Below are positions 1-8,507 of a stretch of 64,000 bases of DNA, in pieces. Numbering within the stretch: the stretch's first letter is position 1; every line of letters begins with the position of its first letter. Source of the stretch: Devosia submarina. Its GTDB lineage: Bacteria > Pseudomonadota > Alphaproteobacteria > Rhizobiales > Devosiaceae. The translations under genes were made by a program, and so were the position numbers. The stretch spans positions 1-64,000 of the forward strand of contig NZ_PYWB01000006.1 of the NCBI RefSeq assembly GCF_003056345.1, written 5' to 3'. The notes under the pieces were generated by a model that did not search any database, was not told the DNA's origin, and was given only the letters and a program-made list of their open reading frames with translations.

Positions 1-170
1 CCATCGTCGAGTTCAAGTGCGAAGTACCGGGACAGTACGTTCTTGTGGACCATGCCCTCTCGCGGGCTGAACGCGGGCTGGCCGGCTACCTGATCGTGGA
101 AGGCGAGGAACAACCCGACATCTTTGGTCCTATCGGTGAGCCACCAGACGCGTCCATGTCGGGCCACTAA
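1..170 (+). CDS. nirK: Copper-containing nitrite reductase, C-terminal end (partial)
   Basis: The left edge cuts this gene; only the last 56 codons are present, read from base 3 to the TAA at 168-170. The peptide VEFKCEVPGQYVLVDHALSR followed by GLAGYLIVEGEEQPDIF matches the end of the second cupredoxin domain of NirK, where the conserved HxxxR stretch sits near the trimer interface. NirK reduces nitrite to nitric oxide in the periplasm during denitrification. A strong terminator follows directly, so this is the last gene of its transcript. The catalytic copper ligands lie outside the window. A related multicopper oxidase is the main alternative, but the tail is typical of NirK. Confidence 0.8.
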   Translation, partial: IVEFKCEVPGQYVLVDHALSRAERGLAGYLIVEGEEQPDIFGPIGEPPDASMSGH

Positions 171-183
171 GCCAAGCCTGATC

Positions 184-220
184 GACCTGCTGGCACCGTG
201 CCAGCAGGTCACCTTTTTCT
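184..220 (+). terminator. Rho-independent terminator after nirK
   Basis: A perfect 12-bp stem (184-195 with 199-210) closes a three-base loop and is followed by ACC and a run of five T. It sits 13 bases after the nirK stop codon, in the right orientation to end that transcript. Confidence 0.9.
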
Positions 221-496
221 ATGATGCCAGAATAGGCTCCTTTGGTGCCCCGAGCACATGACTGTGACCTGCTTGATCCCTCACTACATGAGGAGAGCGC
301 TCGCGCAAATATGCATAAGCTCGAAAGCTCCTGGCGATTGCATGGAGCAGCCGATCAGTCACGGTGTTAATTCGCCAAGCGGCGCATCGTAGGCCAAACC
401 CCCAGGATCGGATCAACTTCTTCCTACGCCTGAGACAAGAGAGCTCCCGAGCGGTTTGCACCCGGAAGCCATGAAGCTGCCATTCGACCCGGTGGC

Positions 497-1618
497 TTAC
501 CTAACCGAAGTCTGGTTCTGCACGGCGTCGTTCGGTGCAAGCGAGTTCTTCACCTGTGGCGCAGGAAGCGGGGTTTCCGCGGTACTCACCGGAAGAAGTG
601 GAAGCTCAACGCGGGGCTGTTCGCCTGTGAGAGTCCTCAAGAAATCGGCAATCGCTCCAGCCTCTTCTTCACTCAGTTCCGCACCGAGTTGGCTTACCCC
701 CATGATTTCAACCGCCTGTTCCAGGCTCCAGACCTTTCCACTGTGGAAGTAGGGTGCCGTCAGGTCAACATTGCGCAACGGCACTGCCCGGAAGACATAT
801 TCGTCGCTGGCAGTTTGGGTCACAGCAAAGCGTCCCTTGTCATCAGGCGGCAGTACCTCGCTACCAGGACGTTCTACAACGCCGAACGGAAAATAATCTT
901 GACCACCTAAATTCACGCCTGCGTGGCAGGACGAGCAGCCAGTATCAATGAACAGCTGCAAACCCTGCTTCTCGCGATCAGTAAGAATGCTGAGGTTACC
1001 CTCCAAATATTGGTCGAACCGAGATGCAGGCGTGATCAAAGTTGCCTCGAACGCCTCAAGAGCACGGGCAACATTATCGAAGGAGACGGGCTGCTCCTCA
1101 CCTGGAAACGCAAGTGCAAACCTTTCCTGGTAACCGGGTATGCTGTTCAGGACCGACAAGACGTGTTCTGGGGTCGCAGCCATTTCGACCGCGGCCTGAA
1201 TCGGACCAGTGGCTTGCGTTCGCAGATCCTCGGCACGGCCGTCCCAAAACTGGGCAATGTTGAAGACAGCATTGAAGACAGTTGGCGAATTCCGGGGACC
1301 TCTTTGCCACCCATGACCGATCGAGGTTTCGAGATTGTCGTCACCTCCCATCGCCAGATTATGGCAGGAATTGCAACTGAGCACCCCGCTGGCCGACAAG
1401 CGAGTGTCAAACCAGAGCATCTTGCCAAGCTCGGACTTTTCGCGGGTAACCGGATTGCCAGCGACAGCTGGCACCATAGAGGGAATAGGCTCAAACAGGC
1501 TGACAGCAGTCTCGTGCAGCTCATCTGTTGGAGCAGGATCGCTGTTGCTGTCCTGAGCCACCACGGTGATCCCGAACATGGCCGAGATTGCCACCCCAGC
1601 TAAAAAAGTACCGCGCAT
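497..1618 (-). CDS. Di-haem cytochrome c peroxidase (CcpA/MauG family)
   Basis: This 373-residue protein reduces hydrogen peroxide to water in the periplasm with electrons from small c-type cytochromes. It has a signal peptide (MRGTFLAGVAISAMFGITVVAQ) and two haem-binding CXXCH motifs, C82-N-S-C-H and C228-S-S-C-H, at the spacing usual for the family, with the GxxxxRNSPTVFN and FWDGRA segments between them. The start at 1618 is preferred over an upstream ATG at 1663 because AGGAGGAAT lies just before it and the signal peptide then begins at residue 1. It converges on nirK. Such peroxidases are often induced at low oxygen, but no clear FNR box was found upstream. The C-terminal 35 residues are Pro/Ala-rich and look non-catalytic. 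Confidence 0.88.
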   Translation of the reverse strand: MRGTFLAGVAISAMFGITVVAQDSNSDPAPTDELHETAVSLFEPIPSMVPAVAGNPVTREKSELGKMLWFDTRLSASGVLSCNSCHNLAMGGDDNLETSIGHGWQRGPRNSPTVFNAVFNIAQFWDGRAEDLRTQATGPIQAAVEMAATPEHVLSVLNSIPGYQERFALAFPGEEQPVSFDNVARALEAFEATLITPASRFDQYLEGNLSILTDREKQGLQLFIDTGCSSCHAGVNLGGQDYFPFGVVERPGSEVLPPDDKGRFAVTQTASDEYVFRAVPLRNVDLTAPYFHSGKVWSLEQAVEIMGVSQLGAELSEEEAGAIADFLRTLTGEQPRVELPLLPVSTAETPLPAPQVKNSLAPNDAVQNQTSVR

Positions 1619-2194
1619 AAATTCCTCCCTGCTGGCAAATTCTATCCACAATCCACCTCGCAAATCAACTTATCAGCCAAACAGCAGTTCCGCTCGAGAG
1701 CTGATGCGTCCTTGGATTTTCCGTCCGCAGAGAAAGCACCTTCCCGGGCGCATCGCCTTGGCCGCTGAAGGTGCATGGTGCTCTGCCGCCGCTTGGAGCA
1801 TTCAGCAGCCTCTTCTGACATCAGTTAGTGAGTACGTCGCATTCGCGTCGCTCCTCCTGTTCTCACGCATTGGGCACTAATTTCATCCAGCTTGTTCACC
1901 CGGATCAAAGGCTTTCTCATTTTTGCCTGCTCATCCATTGTACTGGATGACGAACCATCGTGGATCATTAGGCAGCATGGAAAGTTTGAACTCGAGGTGG
2001 CCTGAGTTGGTTGAATGAAAGGGCTGCCAAATATTCTGGAGGTCAACACCGTTGATCTTGGGGGCGGCCGCTGAAGGGCCAGATAACTGGATGGCGGTAT
2101 CGAAGCGGGACCCACAGGTTCGGTCATGGCAGGGTTGGGCCTATGATGACTCTGGTTCGGCTATGCTGATTTCTTGGATAGAGGAGAAACAATA
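1619..2194. other. Intergenic stretch without a convincing gene
   Basis: About 575 bases separate the divergent peroxidase and acetyltransferase genes. Short open frames here have no recognisable product, no good ribosome binding site and no hydrophobic or cysteine pattern. Both promoters must lie here, but no element stands out apart from the two ribosome binding sites at its ends. It may hold the remains of a lost gene. Confidence 0.5.
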
Positions 2195-2713
2195 ATGGAA
2201 GACGCAGAACAGTGGAGCCGGCAACGGACGACACACAGTGGCTTCAGCTTCTATGTACGGCCTGCCCGGCCAGAGGACGAGTCCGAACTTGCAACGTTTT
2301 TCGAGCATGTGACACCGGAAGACAGACGCTTCCGATTCCTCAGCAGCGTCAAACTAGGACATGATCAGCTCGCCGCTATGACAAATGTTGACCATCATCA
2401 AACCGAGAGTTTCGTTGCGCTTGGGGAGGGCGGCAAGATCGTTGCCACCGGCATGTTGGCCTGCGACGCAGACCTTGCTGTGGGGGAGGTCGCTATTTCG
2501 GTGAGCGGTGAGTTCAAGAACCGCGGGATTGGTTGGGAGATGCTGCGCCACTTAACTCAATATGCCGAAGCCAGGGGCATTCAGCGTCTTCAATCACTTG
2601 AAAACCGAGCCAATAAATCGGCGATACAGATCGAAGAAGAGTTCGGGTTCAAATCTGAGACCTACCCAGGGGACTCGACTCTTGTCCTACTGCAACAGAC
2701 CTTAGCCGCGTAA
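2195..2713 (+). CDS. GNAT family N-acetyltransferase
   Basis: The 172-residue product has a single GNAT fold. RPARPEDESEL marks the first strand and helix, VGEVAISV the central beta-strand, and NRGIGWEML the acetyl-CoA pyrophosphate loop (pattern R/Q-x-x-G-x-G/A). It resembles the acetyltransferase domain fused to ADP-forming acyl-CoA synthetases and found in protein lysine acetyltransferases, so a protein substrate is possible; the substrate cannot be read from sequence. The ATG at 2195 is preceded by GAGGAG at 2181-2186, which decides against an in-frame TTG at 2174. It lies upstream of a CoA-transferase gene, which fits a link to acetyl-CoA metabolism, but the 280-base gap makes a shared transcript uncertain. 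Confidence 0.8.
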   Translation: MEDAEQWSRQRTTHSGFSFYVRPARPEDESELATFFEHVTPEDRRFRFLSSVKLGHDQLAAMTNVDHHQTESFVALGEGGKIVATGMLACDADLAVGEVAISVSGEFKNRGIGWEMLRHLTQYAEARGIQRLQSLENRANKSAIQIEEEFGFKSETYPGDSTLVLLQQTLAA

Positions 2714-2732
2714 GTTCACGATGAGGGTCGCT

Positions 2733-2772
2733 CAAGGGAGGGGCGTCGAAGGGCTTTCGCTGCCCTCCCTTG
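2733..2772 (+). terminator. Hairpin after the GNAT gene, possible terminator
   Basis: A perfect 10-bp stem (2733-2742 with 2763-2772) lies 20 bases after the acetyltransferase stop. The loop is 20 bases and there is no T run, so it is at best a weak or factor-dependent terminator. Confidence 0.35.
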
Positions 2773-2928
2773 TAGAAAGGTGGCCCTGCCGATGACCCTG
2801 TCTCTGCACGGTCGTAGGCATTGGTTTGACGTCTCTGAGCTGGGCGTTGTGGGCCAATGTTACCGGCTGGATGAGAACCTATAGTGCAGTCGCACCATCT
2901 CCCAATCCGCTCTGACATTTGAGAGTGT

Positions 2929-2942
2929 TTGATTCACATCAA
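2929..2942 (+). promoter_or_regulatory. FNR/Dnr-type box (TTGAT-N4-ATCAA)
   Basis: TTGATTCACATCAA is a perfect match to the binding site used by FNR, FixK, NnrR and Dnr regulators of the Crp family, which respond to low oxygen or nitric oxide. Its centre lies about 61 bases before the ATG of the CoA-transferase gene, so it could sit near -41.5 of a transcript starting about 20 bases before that ATG. The regulator itself is not in this window. Confidence 0.75.
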
Positions 2943-2996
2943 TGCCGGACCGAAACCTCTGGTTTACTAGAGGAGGAACGATAACAAAGGTGCGCT

Positions 2997-4502
2997 ATGC
3001 TCAACAACGATGAACTTTCGGAAAGAATACGTCGGCCCGAACTGTTCGATCGGATCATGTCTCCGAGGCAAGCTGCCGATCTCCTCAATGATGGAATGAT
3101 TGTTGGGATGAGCGGCTTCACCCGAGCAGGTGATGCGAAGGCGGTGCCTTTGGCCATGGCAGAGCGAGCGGCAAAGGACCCGTTCCGCGTTACTCTAATC
3201 ACCGGCGCCTCGTTGGGACATGATGTCGACCGTATACTTACCGAGGCGGGTATTCTGGCGCGACGGATGCCATTCCAAGCAGACCCTACACTTCGCGCTG
3301 CTATCAACCGCGGCGAAGTGATGTTTATCGATCAGCACCTCAGCGAGACAGTAGAGCACATTCGCTCGGGGCAGCTAGGGCCGCTGGACTACGCCATAGT
3401 TGAAGCTGCCGCCATTACGGAGTTTGGTGGGTTGGTACCGACCACTTCGGTAGGAAATTCAGCGAGCTTTGCGGTTCTGGCCAAAAAGGTGATAGTTGAA
3501 ATCAATATGTCGCAGCCACTGGCACTCGAGGGCATCCACGACATCTATTTCCCCTCAAAAAGACCCACCAGGTCTCCCATTCCTATAGTGGCTTGCGAAA
3601 GCAGAATTGGCTTCCCCTACGTACCTATTGATCCGGATAAGATTGTAGCCGTTGTCATCACGCAAACTGAGGACAGCGCTTCCAACATCGAGCGCTCGGA
3701 CGCGGGCACTGACGCGATTGCCGAACGGCTGATCCAGTTTCTACAAGGCGAAGTTAAGCAGGGGCGACTGGATCTTACTTTGCAGCCGTTACAAGCGGGC
3801 ATAGGGTCAATCGCCAATGCTGTTCTTGCCGGCTTGGCCGACGGGCCATTCCATCACTTGAAGATGTATTCGGAAGTCCTGCAGGACTCGACTTTTGACC
3901 TGTTTGATGCTGGCAAGCTGATGTTTGCCTCCGGATCTTCCATCACCCTCAGTCCAGCTTGTGCCGCAAGGGTGTTCCCCCGACTTGCGGAATACAAGGA
4001 CAGGGTGGTGCTGCGACCGCAGGAGCTAAGCAATCATCCTGAAGTCGTCAGGAGGCTGGGCATCATTGCCGTGAACACCGCCTTGGAAATCGACATCTAT
4101 GGCAATGTCAATTCTACGCACGTGAATGGCACACACATGATGAACGGCATTGGCGGATCTGGCGACTTTGCCCGTAACGCTTACCTTTCGATCTTTGTAA
4201 CCAAAGCCCTAGCGAAAGGCGGAGCTATCTCGTCCATTGTGCCGATGGTAACCCACGTGGATCACACCGAGCACGATGTTGATGTTGTGGTTACTGAGTG
4301 CGGACTCGCAGATCTTCGGGAGCTCGCCCCCCGGGAACGCGCTCAGGCAATTATCGAGAACTGTGTGCACCCAGACTATCGCGAACAACTTCGAGATTAT
4401 TTCGACCGAGCGTGCCTTCGCGGTGGGCACACACCGCATCTTCTGGAGGAGGCGTTTTCCTGGCACGAACGTCGGGTCGCAACAGGGAGCATGATGCGCT
4501 AG
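2997..4502 (+). CDS. Acetyl-CoA hydrolase / succinyl-CoA:acetate CoA-transferase family
   Basis: The 501-residue protein belongs to the class I CoA-transferase family of AarC, Cat1 and Ach1, which move CoA between succinate and acetate or hydrolyse acetyl-CoA in the cytoplasm. Both halves are visible: GMSGFTRAGDAKAVP near residue 40 starts the first domain, and YSEVLQD near residue 292 carries the glutamate that forms the CoA thioester in AarC. NGIGGSGDFARNA and THVDHTEHDVDVVVTE are family signatures in the second domain. Full length is normal. The ATG is the first in its frame after a stop and has AAAGG just upstream. The FNR-type box upstream suggests induction at low oxygen or by nitric oxide, fitting fermentative acetate production or acetate handling. 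Hydrolase versus transferase cannot be settled from sequence. Confidence 0.88.
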   Translation: MLNNDELSERIRRPELFDRIMSPRQAADLLNDGMIVGMSGFTRAGDAKAVPLAMAERAAKDPFRVTLITGASLGHDVDRILTEAGILARRMPFQADPTLRAAINRGEVMFIDQHLSETVEHIRSGQLGPLDYAIVEAAAITEFGGLVPTTSVGNSASFAVLAKKVIVEINMSQPLALEGIHDIYFPSKRPTRSPIPIVACESRIGFPYVPIDPDKIVAVVITQTEDSASNIERSDAGTDAIAERLIQFLQGEVKQGRLDLTLQPLQAGIGSIANAVLAGLADGPFHHLKMYSEVLQDSTFDLFDAGKLMFASGSSITLSPACAARVFPRLAEYKDRVVLRPQELSNHPEVVRRLGIIAVNTALEIDIYGNVNSTHVNGTHMMNGIGGSGDFARNAYLSIFVTKALAKGGAISSIVPMVTHVDHTEHDVDVVVTECGLADLRELAPRERAQAIIENCVHPDYREQLRDYFDRACLRGGHTPHLLEEAFSWHERRVATGSMMR

Positions 4503-4832
4503 CAATCTGGATCGAACCGGGGGCTATTGAGATGTGCGCAGGCACAATGGCATGGTTTCGACAGAGACCGTCACTGCTGCCTGCAGAAGCCGCCGCCCTA
4601 TGTGGCTGTACTGAGAAGCCTGCGCCTCTCCTCATTGAGCCAGATCGGCCCGGGCTTTCTCCAGCTCTGTTGAATAGCGTCGATAAAGGTCCTAGCAAGC
4701 GTCGAATGCCGGTAAACCCAGACGATGATCACCCAGATGGCGTTTTGGGCGACATCCAAGAGGGTAATAAGGGCTCGGCAAAGCCGAAGGCGCCTTTTGA
4801 GCGCAAGAACTTCGGCGGCAGCGGGCACCCCG
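4503..4832. other. Non-coding or decayed sequence
   Basis: No intact gene is seen. A short minus-strand frame (4598-4843) has a hydrophobic stretch but no recognisable family or ribosome binding site. The region leads into the BCCT transporter relic and is probably degraded coding sequence. Confidence 0.5.
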
Positions 4833-5200
4833 ATGAGCGACAAAGCACAGATGTTCCGGTATCACGCAGTGACCTCACCAAAGGCCATGACCCTCCGCCA
4901 GGCCGAGCAATTCCTTAATGCCTTTGTTCGACCCGTTCTTGGCGACGTGGCGGCTGGGAAGAACCCGTGTTGTCTGCAGAAATCGAAGGAGCTCGGGCCT
5001 TTCAGTACCGCATAGCGCTCCTCGAGAAACCCATACCCGTATTCAGCGGCCGAATGACCGGGCAAACTGATATCTATTACAGGCTCGAGGTGTTCACGCA
5101 GACCGGCTCAGGTGGCAGTGATCTGATGGGGTTGACCAGACAACAACTCATTGATGATGTGCTGGAACGCTACGAGGCGCACCTGGCGTTTCTTTCCGTT

Positions 5201-5242
5201 TCCGCCGAAAACGACACCGCTTCCGCCGAAAACGACACCGCG
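5201..5242 (+). repeat. Tandem duplication, two 21-bp units
   Basis: Units 5201-5221 and 5222-5242 are identical except for the last base. In the BCCT-relic frame they encode the peptide SAENDTA twice. It looks like a recent slippage duplication in sequence no longer under selection. Confidence 0.85.
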
Positions 5243-5267
5243 TCGGTCCTGACACCTCCGACGCGGT
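5237..5267 (+). terminator. Hairpin at the end of the BCCT relic
   Basis: A perfect 10-bp stem (5237-5246 with 5258-5267) with an 11-base loop overlaps the last codons of the relic. Only two T follow, so termination would be weak. It may be the original transporter terminator. Confidence 0.4.
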
Positions 5268-5469
5268 CTTGAAGCAAACGGGACCTGCATTCCAGACGGT
5301 AAAAGGGTAATCCGAAGGGTTCCGGATTTGCCAATGGCGTGCCTGCACTTGTAAAATTGTGATCTAAATCCAGATTGGCGGCTTGCTAACCGAATGAGCC
5401 CATAACGGTTTGCGCGCGGCATCTGCTTACCAAGTCCCATTTACAGGGTCTCTCGAGAAACTCGCAGCG

Positions 5470-6516
5470 TTAGACTTGCCGGCTACTGGCCTGCAGAACA
5501 AACCACGCTGGCTTGCGCATGAGATACGCGTCCAAAGCAAGAGGGCGAGCAGCAAGCCTAGATCCGCTGGTGTTGAGCCAACTGCCCTCGTCCGAAACGC
5601 CCCAAAGGGTAACTCCTGACAATCGAGCATTGGTTTTTACCATCTCGACATACTCGAGGTACACCCGTGCCACCGTTTCATCTCTAGCTTCAACATCGCC
5701 CTCGAGGTCACGGTCATCGACGTCCAACTCTGTGACTTCTATACTCAGCCCGAGGCTCTTTATCTCCTGCAGCCATCTAGCAAAGTTGCGGTGGTTTCCA
5801 GACAGGAAGTCCCGGGCGTTGAGGTGAGATTGCAGCCCCAGGCAGTCGATCGGGACGTCTTCTGACATCAATCTCTGAAGCAAAGCTAGCATTAGCTGGC
5901 GCTTCTGTTCAGCAGCGGGAGAGTCGTACTCCAACCCCATTTCGTTGAGGACCAGCAGGGCTTGTGGATCGAGCGTGCGGACCAGCCGAAACATTTTATG
6001 GATGTAGTCGGCACCCAGAGCAGAAAGGTAGGGGCTAACGCGCAGTCCATCGTCGTAGCCATCGGTAATCTGCAAGGGCTCGTTAACGACATGCCAAGAT
6101 AGCATTGCACCCTGGTACCTGCGAACGACGTTGCTCAGGTAGGCTGTCGCGGCGGCGCGGAATCGTTCTGGATCGACGTCCAGGAATCTGCGCGGGATCG
6201 ACCGGTGCCAACAAAGGGTGTGACCATGCAGACCCATCCTATGAGCTTCTGCAAAGGCAACGACTTCATCCATGGCGTCGAAATCAAGGGATCCGTCGGT
6301 GCGGCAAAGCGCGTCCCATTTGCACTCATACTCGGGCGTTACGGTGCTGCAGTCACGAATGACGGCGGCTCGTCGCTCCTTTACCCGAAGGTCAGCCATC
6401 CTGATGGCGTAGCCGAGGGGAATGGACGGAAGAGCAAGGTCCGCGTTGCTGGTTTGGTCAAGGGCCTCAACCAAGTGTTTTTCCGTGCATTGTAAGACAC
6501 ATGACGTGAGCTGCAT
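5470..6516 (-). CDS. GH10 family endo-beta-1,4-glycanase (xylanase type)
   Basis: The 348-residue protein is a single glycoside hydrolase family 10 TIM barrel, which cleaves beta-1,4-xylan or related beta-glycans with retention. Family landmarks in order are TPEYECKWDAL (60-70), HGHTLCWH (97-104), WHVVNEP with the acid/base Glu146, LGLQSHL (226-232) and IEVTELDV with the nucleophile Glu263. No signal peptide is clear, which is odd for a xylanase and suggests cytoplasmic action, an unusual export route or a misplaced start. The ATG at 6516 lies two bases from the divergent phosphatase start and lacks a ribosome binding site; an in-frame TTG at 6474 is an alternative. Its neighbours make polysaccharide, so it may trim a nascent or returned glycan, as BcsZ does for cellulose. 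Confidence 0.85.
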   Translation of the reverse strand: MQLTSCVLQCTEKHLVEALDQTSNADLALPSIPLGYAIRMADLRVKERRAAVIRDCSTVTPEYECKWDALCRTDGSLDFDAMDEVVAFAEAHRMGLHGHTLCWHRSIPRRFLDVDPERFRAAATAYLSNVVRRYQGAMLSWHVVNEPLQITDGYDDGLRVSPYLSALGADYIHKMFRLVRTLDPQALLVLNEMGLEYDSPAAEQKRQLMLALLQRLMSEDVPIDCLGLQSHLNARDFLSGNHRNFARWLQEIKSLGLSIEVTELDVDDRDLEGDVEARDETVARVYLEYVEMVKTNARLSGVTLWGVSDEGSWLNTSGSRLAARPLALDAYLMRKPAWFVLQASSRQV

Positions 6517-6518
6517 TC

Positions 6519-8507
6519 TTGAAGATTCGTGACATCATCTTAGTGCTGACAGCGGGCCTAGGCCTGGCACTGATCCTTGTAGCCATTGTGCTGTTGCGGG
6601 GAGAGCTTTCCAAGCTTGAAATAGCGCAGCGTCTGCAGACGTCCAATGCCGTGCGCGAACAATTGCTTGTCGCCAGCACCGCCTTAGCCAGAGAGCGGAC
6701 TGACACATTCATTCAGTTGGCCGCTTCTGCTTCTTCGGAGAATTTTGGTGAGCCGGCAGCGGCGCTCCGGACTCACGCGGACCAGGCCCTTGCCAGGGCA
6801 ATCTTCGAACTTCAGGGGGGCAAGGCTCTGTTGCCGAGGGCTGCCGAAAGCATGTCTGGCCTAGTGTCTGCTGAGGAACGCCTAATTGCGTTGCGCAATC
6901 AAGTCGACGAGGCAGCTCGCAACAAGGATGAGCAGGTGCGCCGAGCAGCGGCGAGTGACTGGCTGGCTGGTGTGACCGCGCTGATGGATGACCTGCAGGC
7001 ATGGAGGCTGGACTTGCTCAACGACAATCGCCCGACTGATCCGATCCTGGCAGCCGAGGCCAACATTCGAGCGTTTGTAGACATACTGCATGGCGCGGTA
7101 GCGTTCAACGAAGCTATCGGAGTTGCTCTCCTGACGAGCAGGGGAGAGGCTCGGGATGAGCAGGTGGTCACGATCGAACGCATGGTCGGTCGCATGAACC
7201 TTGCCTGGCAGATGATCGGCAATGAGGTGGATCTTTCGCTGAGCGAAGAGGTAAGGGCAGCTGTCGCCAGCGCCCGGAGAATTTACTTCCAGACCTATGA
7301 TCCGGTGCTGCTAGGCCTCGTGAACGCAGCGCCGAATATAACCACCTCGACAATGATTGCTGCTTGGACGCGCACATCCGAGCACAGCCTCGATGCCTTG
7401 GGCAATTTACAAAATACGGTGCTCAAGAGTTCGCGCGAACGGCTCGATCTTATTGTTTCGCAGGCACAACGATCAGGCGCGATTGTTACTTTGGTGACCG
7501 TCTTCGGTGCTCTTGCAGCTGTGCTCATCCTGCTCGTGGTGAGACGGCGCGTCATCAATCCCATTGCGCGTATCAGCCATGCGATGGAGCGCCTGGCCGA
7601 TAACGACCTTTCAACGCCAGCGCCGAGGGCTGGGCGTCTCGACGAAGTTGGCGTCATGACCAACGCGCTTCGTACGTTTAAGGCGAATGCGATCAAGCGA
7701 CAACGTACGCAGCGGGAATTGGCCGAGGTGCATCAGAATCTGCAACGAACCTACGACCAGTTGCGCAATGATCTCGAGGCAGCCGCGACCATCCAGATGG
7801 CCATGCTGCCCACCCCCGCCATAGTGAGGGGTGTCAGCCACCACGGCCTTTACAGCCCCTCAAGCCACATCGCAGGAGACACCTACAACGTTGTTGAGCA
7901 TCCGGATGGCGGAGTTGGCTTCTTCCAGATCGATGTTGCGGGCCACGGCGCCGCCGCGGCGTTGGTCTCGGTCGCTGGCCAACATACCCTATCGCAGGCC
8001 ATGCTGACGCGTGCGCGCGAAACTCAGATTGAAGACATCGTTGCGCGGATCAATCGTGAATGGCCGGAGAACCTGCCCTATTTTACTACTGTGCTGGGGG
8101 AAATAGATCCAGCCGCCCCTGTCGGGCGTATCGTTCAGGCAGGCCATCCTAGTCCCCTCCTGATACGCTCAGAGGGTAATGTGGAGCAAATCGGCAGTAG
8201 CGGCTTTCCGGTCGGCATGCTGCCGCAAGCCTGTTATGAGAGCATAGAGTTTCCTTTCCGCGCCGGCGATCGGCTCCTGATTTATTCGGATGGTGTGGTC
8301 GAAACCGAAAGTCCGTCTGGGGACTTCTACTCCGAGAGCCAGCTATTCGACCTTGTCAGCGCGCATGTCGCCAGTGCCACGCCAGAATTGCTGGTCGCAC
8401 TGCAGGCCTCGCTAGATGCATGGCGTGGCAGTCGGGAACTGACCGATGATGTTAGTGTCCTCATCGTTGAACGAACAAAGACGCGGAGTAATCATGCTAT
8501 CCACTGA
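6519..8507 (+). CDS. Membrane-bound SpoIIE/RsbU-type serine phosphatase with HAMP domain
   Basis: The 662-residue protein starts with a membrane helix (about 7-28), then a helical extracytoplasmic sensor region to about 315, a second helix (about 320-340), a HAMP linker with RRRVINPIARISHAMERLAD, a coiled coil and a PP2C-type phosphatase domain (about 420-655). Metal-binding aspartates appear in FFQIDVAGHGAAAAL, LLIYSDGVVE and LTDDVSVLIVE. By family it would dephosphorylate the STAS protein encoded next, in response to a signal sensed outside the membrane. The start is a TTG with a weak ribosome binding site; the basic residues before helix 1 support it. It overlaps the STAS gene by 14 bases, so the two are co-expressed. 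Confidence 0.87.
   Translation: MKIRDIILVLTAGLGLALILVAIVLLRGELSKLEIAQRLQTSNAVREQLLVASTALARERTDTFIQLAASASSENFGEPAAALRTHADQALARAIFELQGGKALLPRAAESMSGLVSAEERLIALRNQVDEAARNKDEQVRRAAASDWLAGVTALMDDLQAWRLDLLNDNRPTDPILAAEANIRAFVDILHGAVAFNEAIGVALLTSRGEARDEQVVTIERMVGRMNLAWQMIGNEVDLSLSEEVRAAVASARRIYFQTYDPVLLGLVNAAPNITTSTMIAAWTRTSEHSLDALGNLQNTVLKSSRERLDLIVSQAQRSGAIVTLVTVFGALAAVLILLVVRRRVINPIARISHAMERLADNDLSTPAPRAGRLDEVGVMTNALRTFKANAIKRQRTQRELAEVHQNLQRTYDQLRNDLEAAATIQMAMLPTPAIVRGVSHHGLYSPSSHIAGDTYNVVEHPDGGVGFFQIDVAGHGAAAALVSVAGQHTLSQAMLTRARETQIEDIVARINREWPENLPYFTTVLGEIDPAAPVGRIVQAGHPSPLLIRSEGNVEQIGSSGFPVGMLPQACYESIEFPFRAGDRLLIYSDGVVETESPSGDFYSESQLFDLVSAHVASATPELLVALQASLDAWRGSRELTDDVSVLIVERTKTRSNHAIH

Larger units (their letters stand above)
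4833..5272 (+). pseudogene. Relic: C-terminal domain of a BCCT (BetT-type) choline/betaine transporter
   Basis: Two overlapping frames together give the cytoplasmic C-terminal domain of a long BCCT transporter. The first reads AEQFLNAFVRPVLGDVAAG to about base 4960; the next frame then reads AEIEGARAFQYRIAL, IYYRLEVFTQTGSGGSDLMG and DDVLERYEAHLAFL to a stop at 5270-5272. BetT-type proteins have the same order (VRPAL-x-EVA, then Y-x-EV-x-x-x-x-GG/S-x-x-YD-x-MG, then E/DD-I/V-L-x-x-YE-x-HL). All twelve membrane helices are missing and there is one frameshift, so it cannot transport. A 21-bp tandem duplication sits at its end. An intact glycine betaine ABC importer lies at 30.8-34.1 kb. Confidence 0.65.

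Noticed and set aside
923..1603. Plus-strand frame of 226 codons opposite the peroxidase
   Set aside because: It is the shadow of a well-supported gene with two haem motifs and a signal peptide on the minus strand.
1825..2127. Minus-strand frame of 100 codons upstream of the GNAT gene
   Set aside because: Composition looks random, no ribosome binding site, no recognisable domain.
4598..4843. Minus-strand frame of 81 codons with a hydrophobic stretch
   Set aside because: No ribosome binding site and no family match; it overlaps the BCCT relic, whose own pattern is on the plus strand.
5201..5242. Start of a CRISPR array
   Set aside because: Only two adjacent units with no spacer; it is a simple tandem duplication inside coding-derived sequence.
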